Part shown: positions 48,154 to 56,721 of the stretch, piece by piece
Position numbering within the stretch: position 1 is the first letter of the stretch
Layout of the letters: the number at the start of each line of letters is the position of its first letter
DNA from: Corynebacterium faecale
Lineage (GTDB): Bacteria; Actinomycetota; Actinomycetes; Mycobacteriales; Mycobacteriaceae
Reading direction: 5' to 3'
DNA: 64,000 nt
NCBI RefSeq assembly: GCF_030408735.1
Contig: NZ_CP047204.1
Span: 1,798,001-1,862,000 of the forward strand
Position numbers and translations under genes: made by a program
The notes under the pieces: model-generated
Told to the model about the DNA's origin: nothing
Database searches by the model: none
What the model saw: only the letters and a program-made list of their open reading frames with translations

Positions 48154-49183
48154 CAACGAATTCCATACCAATAAGGCGTTCGGTCAGGACGACCAGACCC
48201 ACGACAACGCCCAGTTCTTCCCATCAGGCCGGGGTGAGTCGGCACTGGTGCGTCCAGGCCAACAACACTTCATCGCTGACACCGATGAGACCGGTCTGGG
48301 TGCAGTCGATGCTGTGGCAGATGACTCCGCACCCACGTCCATGTGGGGTGAGGCCTGGCGCTACCTCCGCAGCCGCCCTTTGTTCTGGGTGTCCTCCACC
48401 CTCATTCTGCTGGCCCTGGCCCTGGCACTCGTGCCACAGTTGTTCACCTCCACCGACCCGCAGTACTGTGTGCTCTCCAATTCCCTGGACGGCCCCCAGC
48501 CAGGTCACCCCTTCGGTTTTGACCGGCAGGGTTGCGATATCTTCGCCCGCACCGTCTACGGTGCACGCGCGTCGGTGGCCGTCGGTGTTCTCACCACATT
48601 GCTGGTGCTGCTGATCGGCACTGTCTTCGGCGCCCTCGCTGGTTTCTTCGGTGGTTGGATGGACACCATCCTGTCCCGCATTACCGACATGTTCTTCGCC
48701 ATCCCACTGGTGCTCGCCGCCATCGTGGTCATGCAGATGTTCAAGGAACAACGCACCATCATCACGGTGGTCCTGGTCCTCGGGTTGTTCGGATGGACCA
48801 ATATCGCACGCATCACCCGTGGCGCGGTCATGTCAGTGAAGAACGAGGAGTTTGTCACCTCCGCACGGGCGCTCGGTGCGTCGAAAATGAAGCAGTTGAT
48901 TTCCCACATCATGCCGAATGCCGCAGCCCCGATCATTGTGTACGCCACCGTGGCACTGGGCACCTTCATCGTGGCCGAAGCCACCCTGTCCTTCCTGGGT
49001 ATCGGCCTACCGCCGAGCATCGTCTCGTGGGGAGCTGATATCGCCAAGGCCCAGACCTCCCTGCGTACCCAGCCGATGGTGCTGTTCTATCCCGCCATGG
49101 CACTGGCACTGACCGTTTTGAGCTTCATCATGATGGGCGATGTTGTCCGCGATGCTCTTGATCCGAAGGCGAGGAAGCGATGA
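48146..49183 (+). CDS. Oligopeptide ABC transporter permease, OppC type
   Basis: The second permease, 345 residues. A hydrophilic N-terminal extension of about 65 residues precedes the first helix (PLFWVSSTLILLALALALVPQLF). The conserved HPFGFDRQGCDIFARTVYGARASVAVG and the EAA loop (FVTSARALGASKMKQLISHIMPNA) are present. It overlaps both neighbours (8 bp and 4 bp), so the three genes are translated together. Confidence 0.92.
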   Translation: MPNNEFHTNKAFGQDDQTHDNAQFFPSGRGESALVRPGQQHFIADTDETGLGAVDAVADDSAPTSMWGEAWRYLRSRPLFWVSSTLILLALALALVPQLFTSTDPQYCVLSNSLDGPQPGHPFGFDRQGCDIFARTVYGARASVAVGVLTTLLVLLIGTVFGALAGFFGGWMDTILSRITDMFFAIPLVLAAIVVMQMFKEQRTIITVVLVLGLFGWTNIARITRGAVMSVKNEEFVTSARALGASKMKQLISHIMPNAAAPIIVYATVALGTFIVAEATLSFLGIGLPPSIVSWGADIAKAQTSLRTQPMVLFYPAMALALTVLSFIMMGDVVRDALDPKARKR

Positions 49184-50922
49184 CCGACCCACGTACCATC
49201 ACCCCGAACACCCCTGATCACGCCGGTGATGAACCACTGCTGGAACTGCGTGATCTGGAGATCTCCTTCACCAGTTCCACAGGCGTGGTCAACGCAGTCC
49301 GCGGCGCGAACCTGGCCATCTACCCCGGTCAGTCCGTGGCTATCGTGGGCGAATCCGGATCAGGAAAGTCCACCACCGCGATGTCCATCATCGGACTCCT
49401 GCCCGGCACGGGTAAGGTCACCGCCGGACAGATCATCTTTGATGGTCAGGACATCACCGGTCTGTCGAATAAGCAGATGGAGAAGTACCGCGGTTCAGAG
49501 ATCGGACTGGTCCCCCAGGATCCGATGACCAACCTGAACCCGGTGTGGAAGATCGGATCCCAGGTCAAAGAAGCCCTCCGGGCAAATAACGTGGTTCCCG
49601 GATCCGAGATGGACGCACGCGTCGCCCAGCTTCTTGAGGAAGCCGGTCTGCCCGACGCAGAGCGTCGCGCAAAGCAGTACCCACATGAGTTCTCCGGCGG
49701 TATGCGTCAACGTGCCCTCATCGGCATGGGGCTGGCAGCACGACCCAAACTGCTCATCGCGGATGAGCCCACCTCTGCGCTGGATGTAACCGTCCAACGT
49801 CAGATCCTCGACCACCTGGAGGGTTTGACCAAGGAACTGGGCACCGCGGTTCTGTTCATCACGCACGACCTGGGCCTGGCCGCCGAACGTGCCGAGCATC
49901 TCGTGGTCATGCACCGGGGCCGCATCGTGGAATCCGGACCTTCACTGCAGATCCTGCGCAACCCACGGCACCCGTATACCCAGCGTCTGGTCAAGGCAGC
50001 CCCATCCCTGGCCTCTGCCCGAATCCAGAGTGCCCAGGCACAGGGAGTGGAAACTGCTGAGCTGCTCACCGCGGGATCGACAGTTGACCCGGCGAAGCAG
50101 GAACGTGTGATCGAGGTGAAAAACCTGACCAAGGAATTCAACATCCGTGGCTCCCGTGGGGATAAGAAGACACTCAAGGCTGTAGATGACGTGTCCTTCT
50201 TTGTTAACAAGGGCACCACCACCGCCCTGGTGGGCGAATCCGGGTCAGGTAAGTCAACCGTTGCCAACATGGTGTTGAGTCTCTTGGAACCCACCAGCGG
50301 CCAGGTGCTCTACAACGGCACCGATCTGTCCACGCTGCGCAGCAAGGAACTGTTCAACATGCGCCGCAAACTGCAGGTGGTGTTCCAGAACCCCTATGGC
50401 TCACTGGATCCGATGTTTTCGATTTACCGGTGCATCGAGGAACCGCTGGTGATCCACAAAGTGGGCGGTGACCGCAAGGCGCGGGAGAAGCGTGTCGCGG
50501 AGCTGCTGGACATGGTGTCCATGCCACGATCTGCCATGCGCCGTTACCCCAACGAGCTTTCCGGCGGCCAGCGTCAGCGCATCGCCATCGCACGGGCCCT
50601 CGCGCTCAATCCCGAGGTCATTGTTCTGGACGAGGCCGTCTCCGCCTTGGATGTGCTGGTGCAGAACCAGATCCTGCGTCTGTTGGCTGAGCTCCAGCAT
50701 GAGTTGTCTCTGACCTATCTGTTCATCACCCATGACCTGGCGGTGGTTCGACAGACCGCTGATGATGTGGTGGTGATGAAGAAGGGCCGCGTGGTGGAAT
50801 CCGGGGTCACCGATGATATCTTCAACAATCCCCAGCAGGAATACACCAGCAATCTCATCAACTCGGTGCCCGGTCTGGGTATTGAACTGGGTACCGGGGA
50901 GAATCTCGGAGTAACCGAATAG
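49180..50922 (+). CDS. Oligopeptide ABC transporter ATPase, fused OppD-OppF
   Basis: A 580-residue protein with two complete ABC ATPase domains in one chain. Domain 1 has GESGSGKST (near 57), the signature FSGGMRQRA and LIADEPTSALD. Domain 2 has GESGSGKST (near 351), the signature LSGGQRQRI and IVLDEAVSALD, in which the usual DEP is DEA. Both end in the oligopeptide-transporter C-terminal segment (NPRHPYTQRLVKAAP; NNPQQEYTSNLINSVPG). The fusion replaces separate OppD and OppF. It overlaps oppC by 4 bp. Confidence 0.93.
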   Translation: MTDPRTITPNTPDHAGDEPLLELRDLEISFTSSTGVVNAVRGANLAIYPGQSVAIVGESGSGKSTTAMSIIGLLPGTGKVTAGQIIFDGQDITGLSNKQMEKYRGSEIGLVPQDPMTNLNPVWKIGSQVKEALRANNVVPGSEMDARVAQLLEEAGLPDAERRAKQYPHEFSGGMRQRALIGMGLAARPKLLIADEPTSALDVTVQRQILDHLEGLTKELGTAVLFITHDLGLAAERAEHLVVMHRGRIVESGPSLQILRNPRHPYTQRLVKAAPSLASARIQSAQAQGVETAELLTAGSTVDPAKQERVIEVKNLTKEFNIRGSRGDKKTLKAVDDVSFFVNKGTTTALVGESGSGKSTVANMVLSLLEPTSGQVLYNGTDLSTLRSKELFNMRRKLQVVFQNPYGSLDPMFSIYRCIEEPLVIHKVGGDRKAREKRVAELLDMVSMPRSAMRRYPNELSGGQRQRIAIARALALNPEVIVLDEAVSALDVLVQNQILRLLAELQHELSLTYLFITHDLAVVRQTADDVVVMKKGRVVESGVTDDIFNNPQQEYTSNLINSVPGLGIELGTGENLGVTE

Positions 50923-50945
50923 CCCACCGGAACCAGGAATAACGC

Positions 50946-50999
50946 AACAGCACCCGCTCCCCTCCCTCGTTGAAGGTGGGATAAGGAGCGGGTGCTGTT
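50946..50999. terminator. Bidirectional terminator between opp ATPase and proS
   Basis: A 15-bp perfect stem, AACAGCACCCGCTCC (50946-50960) with GGAGCGGGTGCTGTT (50985-50999), lies between the two convergent genes. Confidence 0.8.
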
Positions 51000-51020
51000 G
51001 TATATCCAGCAGAAGACGAA

Positions 51021-52787
51021 CTACGCGCGGGCCTCGTTGACCAGACGGACGATGGTGTCCACTGCCTCATCCAGGGACAGTTCTGTCTTTTCCCCACCAC
51101 GGACACGGAGTTCCACGGTGCCCTCGGCATAACCACGGCCAAGGATCAGGGCGAAGGGCATTCCGAGCAGTTCAGCATCCTTGAACTTAACTCCGGGGCT
51201 GACCTTGGCGCGGTCGTCGAAAAGCACATCGATGCCGGCCTGGGACAGCTCGCTGGCGTAGCGCTCAGCTGCCTCGATGGCTGCGGCGTCCTTGTTCGCG
51301 GCCACCACGTGGACCTGGTACGGGGCCACATTGACGGGCCAGTTAAGGCCGGCGTCATCGTGGTTCTGCTCAGCCATGACCGCCAGCAGACGGGACACGC
51401 CGATGCCATAGGAACCCATGGTGGGAATGGCGCGCTTGCCATTCTCATCCAGGATCTGCACGTCAAAGGCCTCGGTGTACTTGCGGCCCAGCTGGAAGAT
51501 ATGGCCAATCTCGATGCCACGGGCCAGCGTCAGAGTGCCCTGCCCCGCCGGTGCGGGATCGCCCTCCCGGATCTCGGCGGCCTCGATGAAACCATCCGGT
51601 GTGAAATCGCGGCCCGCGACCAGTCCGACCACGTGACGTTCCTTCGCATCAGCGCCGGTGATCCAGGAGGTGCCGGTGACCACACGTGGGTCAGCGAGCA
51701 CACGGACACCGTTCTCCGCCAGTCCGACAGGCCCAACATAGCCCTTGACCAGGAACGGATTCTTGGCAAAATCCGACTCCACGGCCAGTTCAACCTCAGC
51801 GGGTTCGAGGGAGGCCTCGAGACGCTTCATGTCCACTTCGCGGTCACCCGGGATGAGGACGCCGGTGAGCTCCCAGTCCTCTGCACCCGGTTCGCGGGTC
51901 TTGACCACCACGCACTTGAGGGTGTCAGAGGCTTCAACAGCGTGGCCGTTGATCTCCACACCGATGGAGTTAGCCCAGGCCACGAGCGCTTCGATGGTCT
52001 CTGACACCGGGGTCTCATGCACCACGGCTTCAGGCAGGCCCTCGATGGAGTGCTCCTGACCCGGCTGGGTGACCACTGCTTCCACATTGGCGGCGTAATC
52101 ACCATCGGTGGCGCGGACGAAGGTGTCCTCACCGTTGGCGGAAACAGCGAGGAACTCCTCAGACGCTGATCCGCCCATGGCACCGGAGGTGGCCTTACAA
52201 ATCACATAATCAATGCCCAGACGATCGAAGATGCGCTGGTAGGCACCACGGTGACGAGCATAGGATTCCTCCAGGCCCGCATCTGACATGTCGAAGGAAT
52301 AAGAATCCTTCATCACGAACTCACGACCACGCAGGATACCGGCGCGGGGGCGTTCCTCATCACGGTACTTGGTCTGCACCTGGTACAGGGTGACGGGGAA
52401 ATCCTTGTAGGAGCTGTAGAGATCCTTCACCGTGGAGGCGAACATCTCCTCGTGGGTGGGGCCCAGGAGGTAGTCCGCGCCCTTACGATCCTTCAGACGG
52501 AACAGGGAGTCACCGTATTCGGTCCAACGCTGGGTGGTCTCATACGGCTCACGTGGCAGGAGGCCCGGGAACAGCAGTTCCTGGCCACCGATGGCATCCA
52601 TTTCCTCGCGGACAACATGTTCAATGTTGCGCAGTGCCCGGAGACCGAGCGGAAGCCAGGAGTAAATTCCCGGTGCGACGCGACGGATATAACCGGCGCG
52701 GACGAGCAGCTTGTGGCTCGGGACCTCGGCATCGGCCGGGTCTTCGCGCAGCGTGCGCAGGAAGAGCGTGGAAAGACGTGTGATCAT
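51021..52787 (-). CDS. proS: Prolyl-tRNA synthetase
   Basis: Class II aminoacyl-tRNA synthetase of 588 residues of the bacterial type, with the INS editing domain inserted between motifs 2 and 3 (about residues 240-400). Motif 1 region ([37 protein letters not shown]), motif 2 ([26 protein letters not shown]), motif 3 ([17 protein letters not shown]) and the anticodon-binding C-terminus are intact. It starts at the ATG at 52787. Confidence 0.97.
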   Translation of the reverse strand: MITRLSTLFLRTLREDPADAEVPSHKLLVRAGYIRRVAPGIYSWLPLGLRALRNIEHVVREEMDAIGGQELLFPGLLPREPYETTQRWTEYGDSLFRLKDRKGADYLLGPTHEEMFASTVKDLYSSYKDFPVTLYQVQTKYRDEERPRAGILRGREFVMKDSYSFDMSDAGLEESYARHRGAYQRIFDRLGIDYVICKATSGAMGGSASEEFLAVSANGEDTFVRATDGDYAANVEAVVTQPGQEHSIEGLPEAVVHETPVSETIEALVAWANSIGVEINGHAVEASDTLKCVVVKTREPGAEDWELTGVLIPGDREVDMKRLEASLEPAEVELAVESDFAKNPFLVKGYVGPVGLAENGVRVLADPRVVTGTSWITGADAKERHVVGLVAGRDFTPDGFIEAAEIREGDPAPAGQGTLTLARGIEIGHIFQLGRKYTEAFDVQILDENGKRAIPTMGSYGIGVSRLLAVMAEQNHDDAGLNWPVNVAPYQVHVVAANKDAAAIEAAERYASELSQAGIDVLFDDRAKVSPGVKFKDAELLGMPFALILGRGYAEGTVELRVRGGEKTELSLDEAVDTIVRLVNEARA

Positions 52788-52919
52788 GAGTGTAAAATAT
52801 ACCCCTTCAACTGGGTGTGCCCACTGCAGGGCGGTGTTTATGAGTTTCCCCCGTTAACGCCCACCGTACGCCCCACCCCGGCGCCAATCCCAGTCCCCTC
52901 CAAATCGCATCCCCAGTCC

Positions 52920-52999
52920 CCACCCCATGCTCCTGCGCACACCCACCCCATGCTCCTGCGCACACCCACCCCATGCTCCTGCGCACACCCACCCCATGG
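52920..52999. repeat. 23-bp minisatellite upstream of yaaA
   Basis: Three perfect tandem copies of a 23-bp unit (CCACCCCATGC followed by TCCTGCGCACAC) at 52920-52942, 52943-52965 and 52966-52988, then 11 nt of a fourth (52989-52999). It occupies the spacer between divergent proS and yaaA. The unit is not a multiple of three and contains an ATG. Confidence 0.9.
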
Positions 53000-53050
53000 T
53001 CCGGTGCCCACCGACCCCGCCCCATGAGGGCATTTTGTACGCTGATACCC

Positions 53051-53809
53051 ATGCTGATCCTCCTACCGCCTTCCGAAACCAAGACACCCGGCGGCCAGGG
53101 TGCCCCGCTGGACCTGCCCGCGATGAGCTTCCCGGAACTCAACCACGTGCGGGAAACCATCATCAACGACCTGGAGCAACTGTCCCCCGATGAGGCCCTG
53201 CCCATCCTGGGCATCTCAGAAAAACTCCGGCCGGAGGCCGTTGCCAACACCGAGTTGACCACCGCCCCCACCATGCCTGCGGTGTTGCGGTATTCCGGTG
53301 TGCTTTACGACGCCCTCTCCGCCGGCACCCTTTCAGAGGCGGGAATTAACCGTCTGGCCATCGGCTCAGCACTATTCGGTGTGGTCCGCGCCTCTGACCC
53401 GATCCCCCACTACCGACTCTCCGGTGGCACCAAACTACCCCGTCCTGATACCTCCGCACCCACGATGAAAGCCCGCTGGGGTTCGGTCATCACCGACGCG
53501 CTCACTGGGGTGGATGAACTGATCATCGATCTGCGCAGTGGCACCTACCAACAGCTGGGTCGTGTCCCGGGTGCTGTGACGGTGAGAGTGGAATCCCTCA
53601 TGGATGATGGCAGCCGCAAGGTGGTCAGCCACTTCAACAAGTTCTACAAGGGCGAACTGGCCCGGATCCTTGCGGAAGCCCCTGAGGATGCCACCACCGC
53701 CGGCGAGGTTGCCCAGATCGCACGTCGCGCCGGAATGACCGTCGAGGAGAACCCCGGCGCGAAGGAGACCCTGACGCTGGTGGTGGCGTCAGCGGTTCCT
53801 ACGCGTTGA
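53051..53809 (+). CDS. yaaA: YaaA family peroxide-stress protein
   Basis: A 252-residue YaaA (DUF328) protein. In E. coli YaaA limits free iron and DNA damage under peroxide stress. Family motifs are MLILLPPSETK at the N-terminus, ALFGVVRASDPIPHYRLSGG and VSHFNKFYKGELAR near the C-terminus. TACGCT (53038-53043) ends 7 nt before the ATG, so the message is probably leaderless. Its last 11 bases overlap the convergent VWA gene. Confidence 0.9.
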   Translation: MLILLPPSETKTPGGQGAPLDLPAMSFPELNHVRETIINDLEQLSPDEALPILGISEKLRPEAVANTELTTAPTMPAVLRYSGVLYDALSAGTLSEAGINRLAIGSALFGVVRASDPIPHYRLSGGTKLPRPDTSAPTMKARWGSVITDALTGVDELIIDLRSGTYQQLGRVPGAVTVRVESLMDDGSRKVVSHFNKFYKGELARILAEAPEDATTAGEVAQIARRAGMTVEENPGAKETLTLVVASAVPTR

Positions 53810-54545
53810 TGACGGTTTTGATGTTGTCACCGTTCATATCCGACAGTCTCACGCACACCCCGCCGAGCATCTCTGCGAGGACTGCTGCACGTTCCCTGCG
53901 GATCTTGAGCCTGCCCTCGCAGTCGATGACCAGGTTGCCGGAGAGACTGGATTTCACCACGGCCTGAGCTGCGGTGGCGATGCCGGCCTCCCCTGCGTCC
54001 GAGGTGTCCTCGCCATCGGTCATGACCACGAGCAGCGGGCGTCGGGAGGGTTCCTTCCGGTGCTGTCGCTCCATGAGTTCCTTAGCCATGAGCAGCCCCT
54101 CCGCCAGCGGGGTACGTCCACCCATCGGCATGGCGTCCAGGGCTTTTTGCGCCATGTCCACCGAACTGGTCGGTGACAACACCAGGGTGGGTTTATTGCC
54201 GTTGACGGCGATGACGGCCACCTTGTCCCGGCGCTGGTAGGCGTCGGTGAGCATGGACAGGATCGCCGCGGTCACTGCACGAACACGGGACCGGGCCGCC
54301 ATGGAACCTGAGGTGTCCACCACGAACACGATCAGGTTGGCTTCCCGACCGCGGCGCAGTGAGCCCCGTAGATCCTCTGGCCGGAAATCCACCAGTCCGT
54401 CTACCACGGCGGCGCCGCGGTCGGCGGCCGCCATGAGAGTGCCGACGAGGTTGATCCCGTGACCGTCCTTCTTCGGACGCACATCCGCGCCCTGGCGGGA
54501 ATAGGCCTTTGACCGGCGGCCCGGGGTGGAGTCCTCATCACCCAT
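53799..54545 (-). CDS. chlD: VWA-domain chelatase subunit, ChlD/BchD-like (downstream part of split chelatase)
   Basis: A 248-residue protein with the linker typical of fused chelatases (GRRSKAYSRQGADVRPKK, residues 10-27) and a von Willebrand A domain with the MIDAS motif DTSGSM (near residue 77) and TDGED. It is one half of the AAA+/VWA motor of magnesium- or cobalt-chelatases; with cobalamin genes next door, cobalt is more likely. No ribosome site precedes the ATG at 54545, and the frame stays open about 12 codons further up, into the end of the ATPase gene. The two halves may be joined by a +1 frameshift at 54563-54570. Confidence 0.85.
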   Translation of the reverse strand: MGDEDSTPGRRSKAYSRQGADVRPKKDGHGINLVGTLMAAADRGAAVVDGLVDFRPEDLRGSLRRGREANLIVFVVDTSGSMAARSRVRAVTAAILSMLTDAYQRRDKVAVIAVNGNKPTLVLSPTSSVDMAQKALDAMPMGGRTPLAEGLLMAKELMERQHRKEPSRRPLLVVMTDGEDTSDAGEAGIATAAQAVVKSSLSGNLVIDCEGRLKIRRERAAVLAEMLGGVCVRLSDMNGDNIKTVINA

Positions 54546-54562
54546 CGAGTTGAAACGGAAGA

Positions 54563-54570
54563 TTCTAGGA
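54563..54570 (-). promoter_or_regulatory. Candidate +1 frameshift site in chlI/chlD
   Basis: The ATPase frame ends TTT-CGC-TCC-TAG-A. The VWA frame is +1 to it, so slipping one base at TCC-TAG-A gives Ser-Arg and continues into the VWA protein without interruption. UCC before a stop with a +1 shift is the arrangement used by antizyme mRNAs. The VWA frame is closed about 12 codons upstream, so any shift must occur between about 54567 and 54600. Confidence 0.5.
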
Positions 54571-55671
54571 GCGAAAGGTATCGCCGTGGCCGGCTGTACC
54601 TACCTTTCCGGTCGTCTGGGCCTTGGCCTGTGCGGTTCCCTGAAGACCCTGATCATCGGTGGGAGTATCGGTGTCCGCCAGCGCGGTGGCGCCGGTGTCC
54701 TCGTCGGTGATCTCTGCTGCCGGGCCTTGTTTGGTGGTGTCCTTGTAGAAGTTGCGTGCCTCCTGGAGTACCTCCTGAAGTTTGCGTTCCTCCATCTCCG
54801 GGGCGTCAAAAGGATTACGGCGTCGACGGTGTGGCAGTGCCAGGCGGGCGGCAACCTCCACATCCTCATCGGTGATGCGGGTTCTTCCCTGCCAGGCCGT
54901 ATGTGCCAGCGCGGTGCGGGTGATCACAAGATCAGCGCGCATGCCGTCCACCTCGATGCGGGCACACAGCCAGGCGATCTGGGCGAGGATTTCCTCCGGC
55001 AGTTCAACATCGGGGAGGATCTCCTTGGCCCGGTGGATGCGTTCTGACGTTTCAGCATCCTGGCCTGCCCACCGTTCGATGAACTGCTCCGGATTCGCTT
55101 CATAAGCCAGGCGCCTGCGGATGATCTCCACGCGGGTATCCGGATTGTTGGAGGCCACCACGTCCACGGACAGACCGAAGCGGTCCAGCAGCTGGGGGCG
55201 CAGTTCCCCTTCCTCGGGATTCATGGTTCCCACCAGCACGAAGTTGGCCGGTGAGGAATGGGAGATGCCATCGCGTTCGATGGATACCCGGCCGCTGGCG
55301 GCTGCGTCGAGCAGGGCATCCACCAGGTGGTCGGCGAGCAGGTTGACCTCATCCACGTAGAGAACGCCCCCGTCTGCCTGCGCAAGCAGACCGGGCTGAT
55401 ACTCGGCTCTGCCGGTGGTGAGCACGGTTTCCATTTTGAGGGAACCAACCACCCGGTCCTCGGTGGCGCCGAGCGGGAGGTTCACCAGCGGGGCGTCACC
55501 AAGCAGGCCGGCGAAGGCGCGGACGGTGGTGGTTTTGGCGGTGCCCTTCTCACCACGGATCACCACGCCACCGATGCGCGGGGAGATGGCGGTGAGGATC
55601 AGGGCGAGCCGGAGCTCATCCTGGCCCACCACTGCTGAGAACGGATACCGGACAACCTGGCTGGGGGACAT
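54565..55671 (-). CDS. chlI: AAA+ chelatase ATPase subunit, ChlI/BchI-like (upstream part of split chelatase)
   Basis: A 368-residue AAA+ ATPase with Walker [15 protein letters not shown] (near residue 40), the [17 protein letters not shown] insertion, Walker [12 protein letters not shown] and sensor 1 [19 protein letters not shown], all typical of Mg/Co-chelatase I subunits. The C-terminal 60 residues are acidic/Thr-rich, like the linker between the I and D domains of fused mycobacterial-type chelatases. The stop TAG lies in a candidate +1 slippery sequence, so a fused I-D product of about 620 residues is possible. Confidence 0.88.
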   Translation of the reverse strand: MSPSQVVRYPFSAVVGQDELRLALILTAISPRIGGVVIRGEKGTAKTTTVRAFAGLLGDAPLVNLPLGATEDRVVGSLKMETVLTTGRAEYQPGLLAQADGGVLYVDEVNLLADHLVDALLDAAASGRVSIERDGISHSSPANFVLVGTMNPEEGELRPQLLDRFGLSVDVVASNNPDTRVEIIRRRLAYEANPEQFIERWAGQDAETSERIHRAKEILPDVELPEEILAQIAWLCARIEVDGMRADLVITRTALAHTAWQGRTRITDEDVEVAARLALPHRRRRNPFDAPEMEERKLQEVLQEARNFYKDTTKQGPAAEITDEDTGATALADTDTPTDDQGLQGTAQAKAQTTGKVGTAGHGDTFRS

Positions 55672-55891
55672 TGGAGTGGGTTCAAACCTTTCACACGATG
55701 TTTTTCACATGGTTACCGTAAGAGATCGGTGTCGCGGCATGGCGACACTGTGCTCTGCCGGGGATTATTGGGATACCCTACCCAGAGGGTGAGCCACCGG
55801 CCCAGATTGCGGGAACGTGGCTTGTCACCACAGGTTTTTCACCCCCGAATGTGAACACTCCTGGTTCTATGGCGAACCTGAAAGCCTGGTT

Positions 55892-56680
55892 TTACGCGTT
55901 GGGGGCAACCTCAAGGCCTGCAACGGCACCCACCACATATACCGCTGGTGGCTTGATATTCTCAGATTTCATGGTGTCCCCCAGGGTGCCCAGTGTGCAC
56001 CGCACTGATTTCTGGGTATCCATGGTGCCTTCCTGGATGATGGCAGCTGGTGTTGAGCCAGGTAGCCCGCCACTCATGAGTGCATCAGCGATCTTTCCCG
56101 CATTCTTCACACCCATGATGATGGACAAGGTGCTGCCCGTCTTCGCCAGCGCATCCCAGTCGAGGAGCGAACTGGGGTGACCGGGTGGAAGATGTCCAGA
56201 GATCACCGTGAAGGAGTGCACCACTCCCCGCTGGGTGATCGGCACATCGGCAGCTCCCGGAACAGAGATCGCGCTGGTGACACCGGGGATCACTTCACAG
56301 GCGATACCGTGCTCGGCGAGGTACTGCAGTTCTTCGAAACCACGACCGAACACATAGGGATCCCCGCCTTTTAGGCGGACCACTTTCTTACCTGCTGAGG
56401 CATATTCCACCAGCATCTCATTGGTGCGGGATTGTGCCACCTGCCGGCCATAGGGAAGCTTGGATACATCAACCACCTCCTTGGTGGTCACATCGCACAA
56501 CCTGTCCAGTTCGCTGGTGGGGCCGAGATGGTCAGTCAGGATGACATCGGCGTCCTGCAGGCGTCTCATTCCACGCACGGTGATCAGATCCCAGGCACCC
56601 GGTCCACCGCCGATGAGCGCGACAGTGGGTGCCGCGCTGGGTGCAGGTGTGGTGACCGGGGTTGATTCATCGAGACTCAT
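55892..56680 (-). CDS. cobA: Uroporphyrinogen-III C-methyltransferase
   Basis: SAM-dependent methyltransferase (SUMT) of 262 residues that makes precorrin-2 for siroheme or cobalamin. Motifs are ALIGGGPGAWDLITVRGMRRLQDADVIL, RLKGGDPYVFGRG, EVIPGVTSAISVPGAADVPITQRG and the C-terminal VVGAVAGL. No fused uroporphyrinogen synthase or CysG domain is present. TAGGAT (minus strand, 56689-56694) ends 8 nt before the ATG and suggests a leaderless message. It is divergent from selO and upstream of the chelatase genes. Confidence 0.93.
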   Translation of the reverse strand: MSLDESTPVTTPAPSAAPTVALIGGGPGAWDLITVRGMRRLQDADVILTDHLGPTSELDRLCDVTTKEVVDVSKLPYGRQVAQSRTNEMLVEYASAGKKVVRLKGGDPYVFGRGFEELQYLAEHGIACEVIPGVTSAISVPGAADVPITQRGVVHSFTVISGHLPPGHPSSLLDWDALAKTGSTLSIIMGVKNAGKIADALMSGGLPGSTPAAIIQEGTMDTQKSVRCTLGTLGDTMKSENIKPPAVYVVGAVAGLEVAPNA

Positions 56681-56721
56681 GGCTCAATATCCTAGCCGGT
56701 GCATATGGCTAGGCTGGCACC
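56681..56721. promoter_or_regulatory. Divergent cobA/selO promoter region with inverted repeat
   Basis: A 7-bp inverted repeat, CCTAGCC (56691-56697) and GGCTAGG (56707-56713), spans the spacer. Each arm carries or overlaps one -10 box: TAGGAT for cobA (minus strand, 56689-56694) and TAGGCT for selO (plus strand, 56710-56715). Both boxes end 6-8 nt before a start codon, so both messages should be leaderless. Confidence 0.5.

Noticed and set aside
52920..52999. CRISPR array
   Set aside because: The 23-bp copies are directly adjacent with no spacers, and no cas genes are present.
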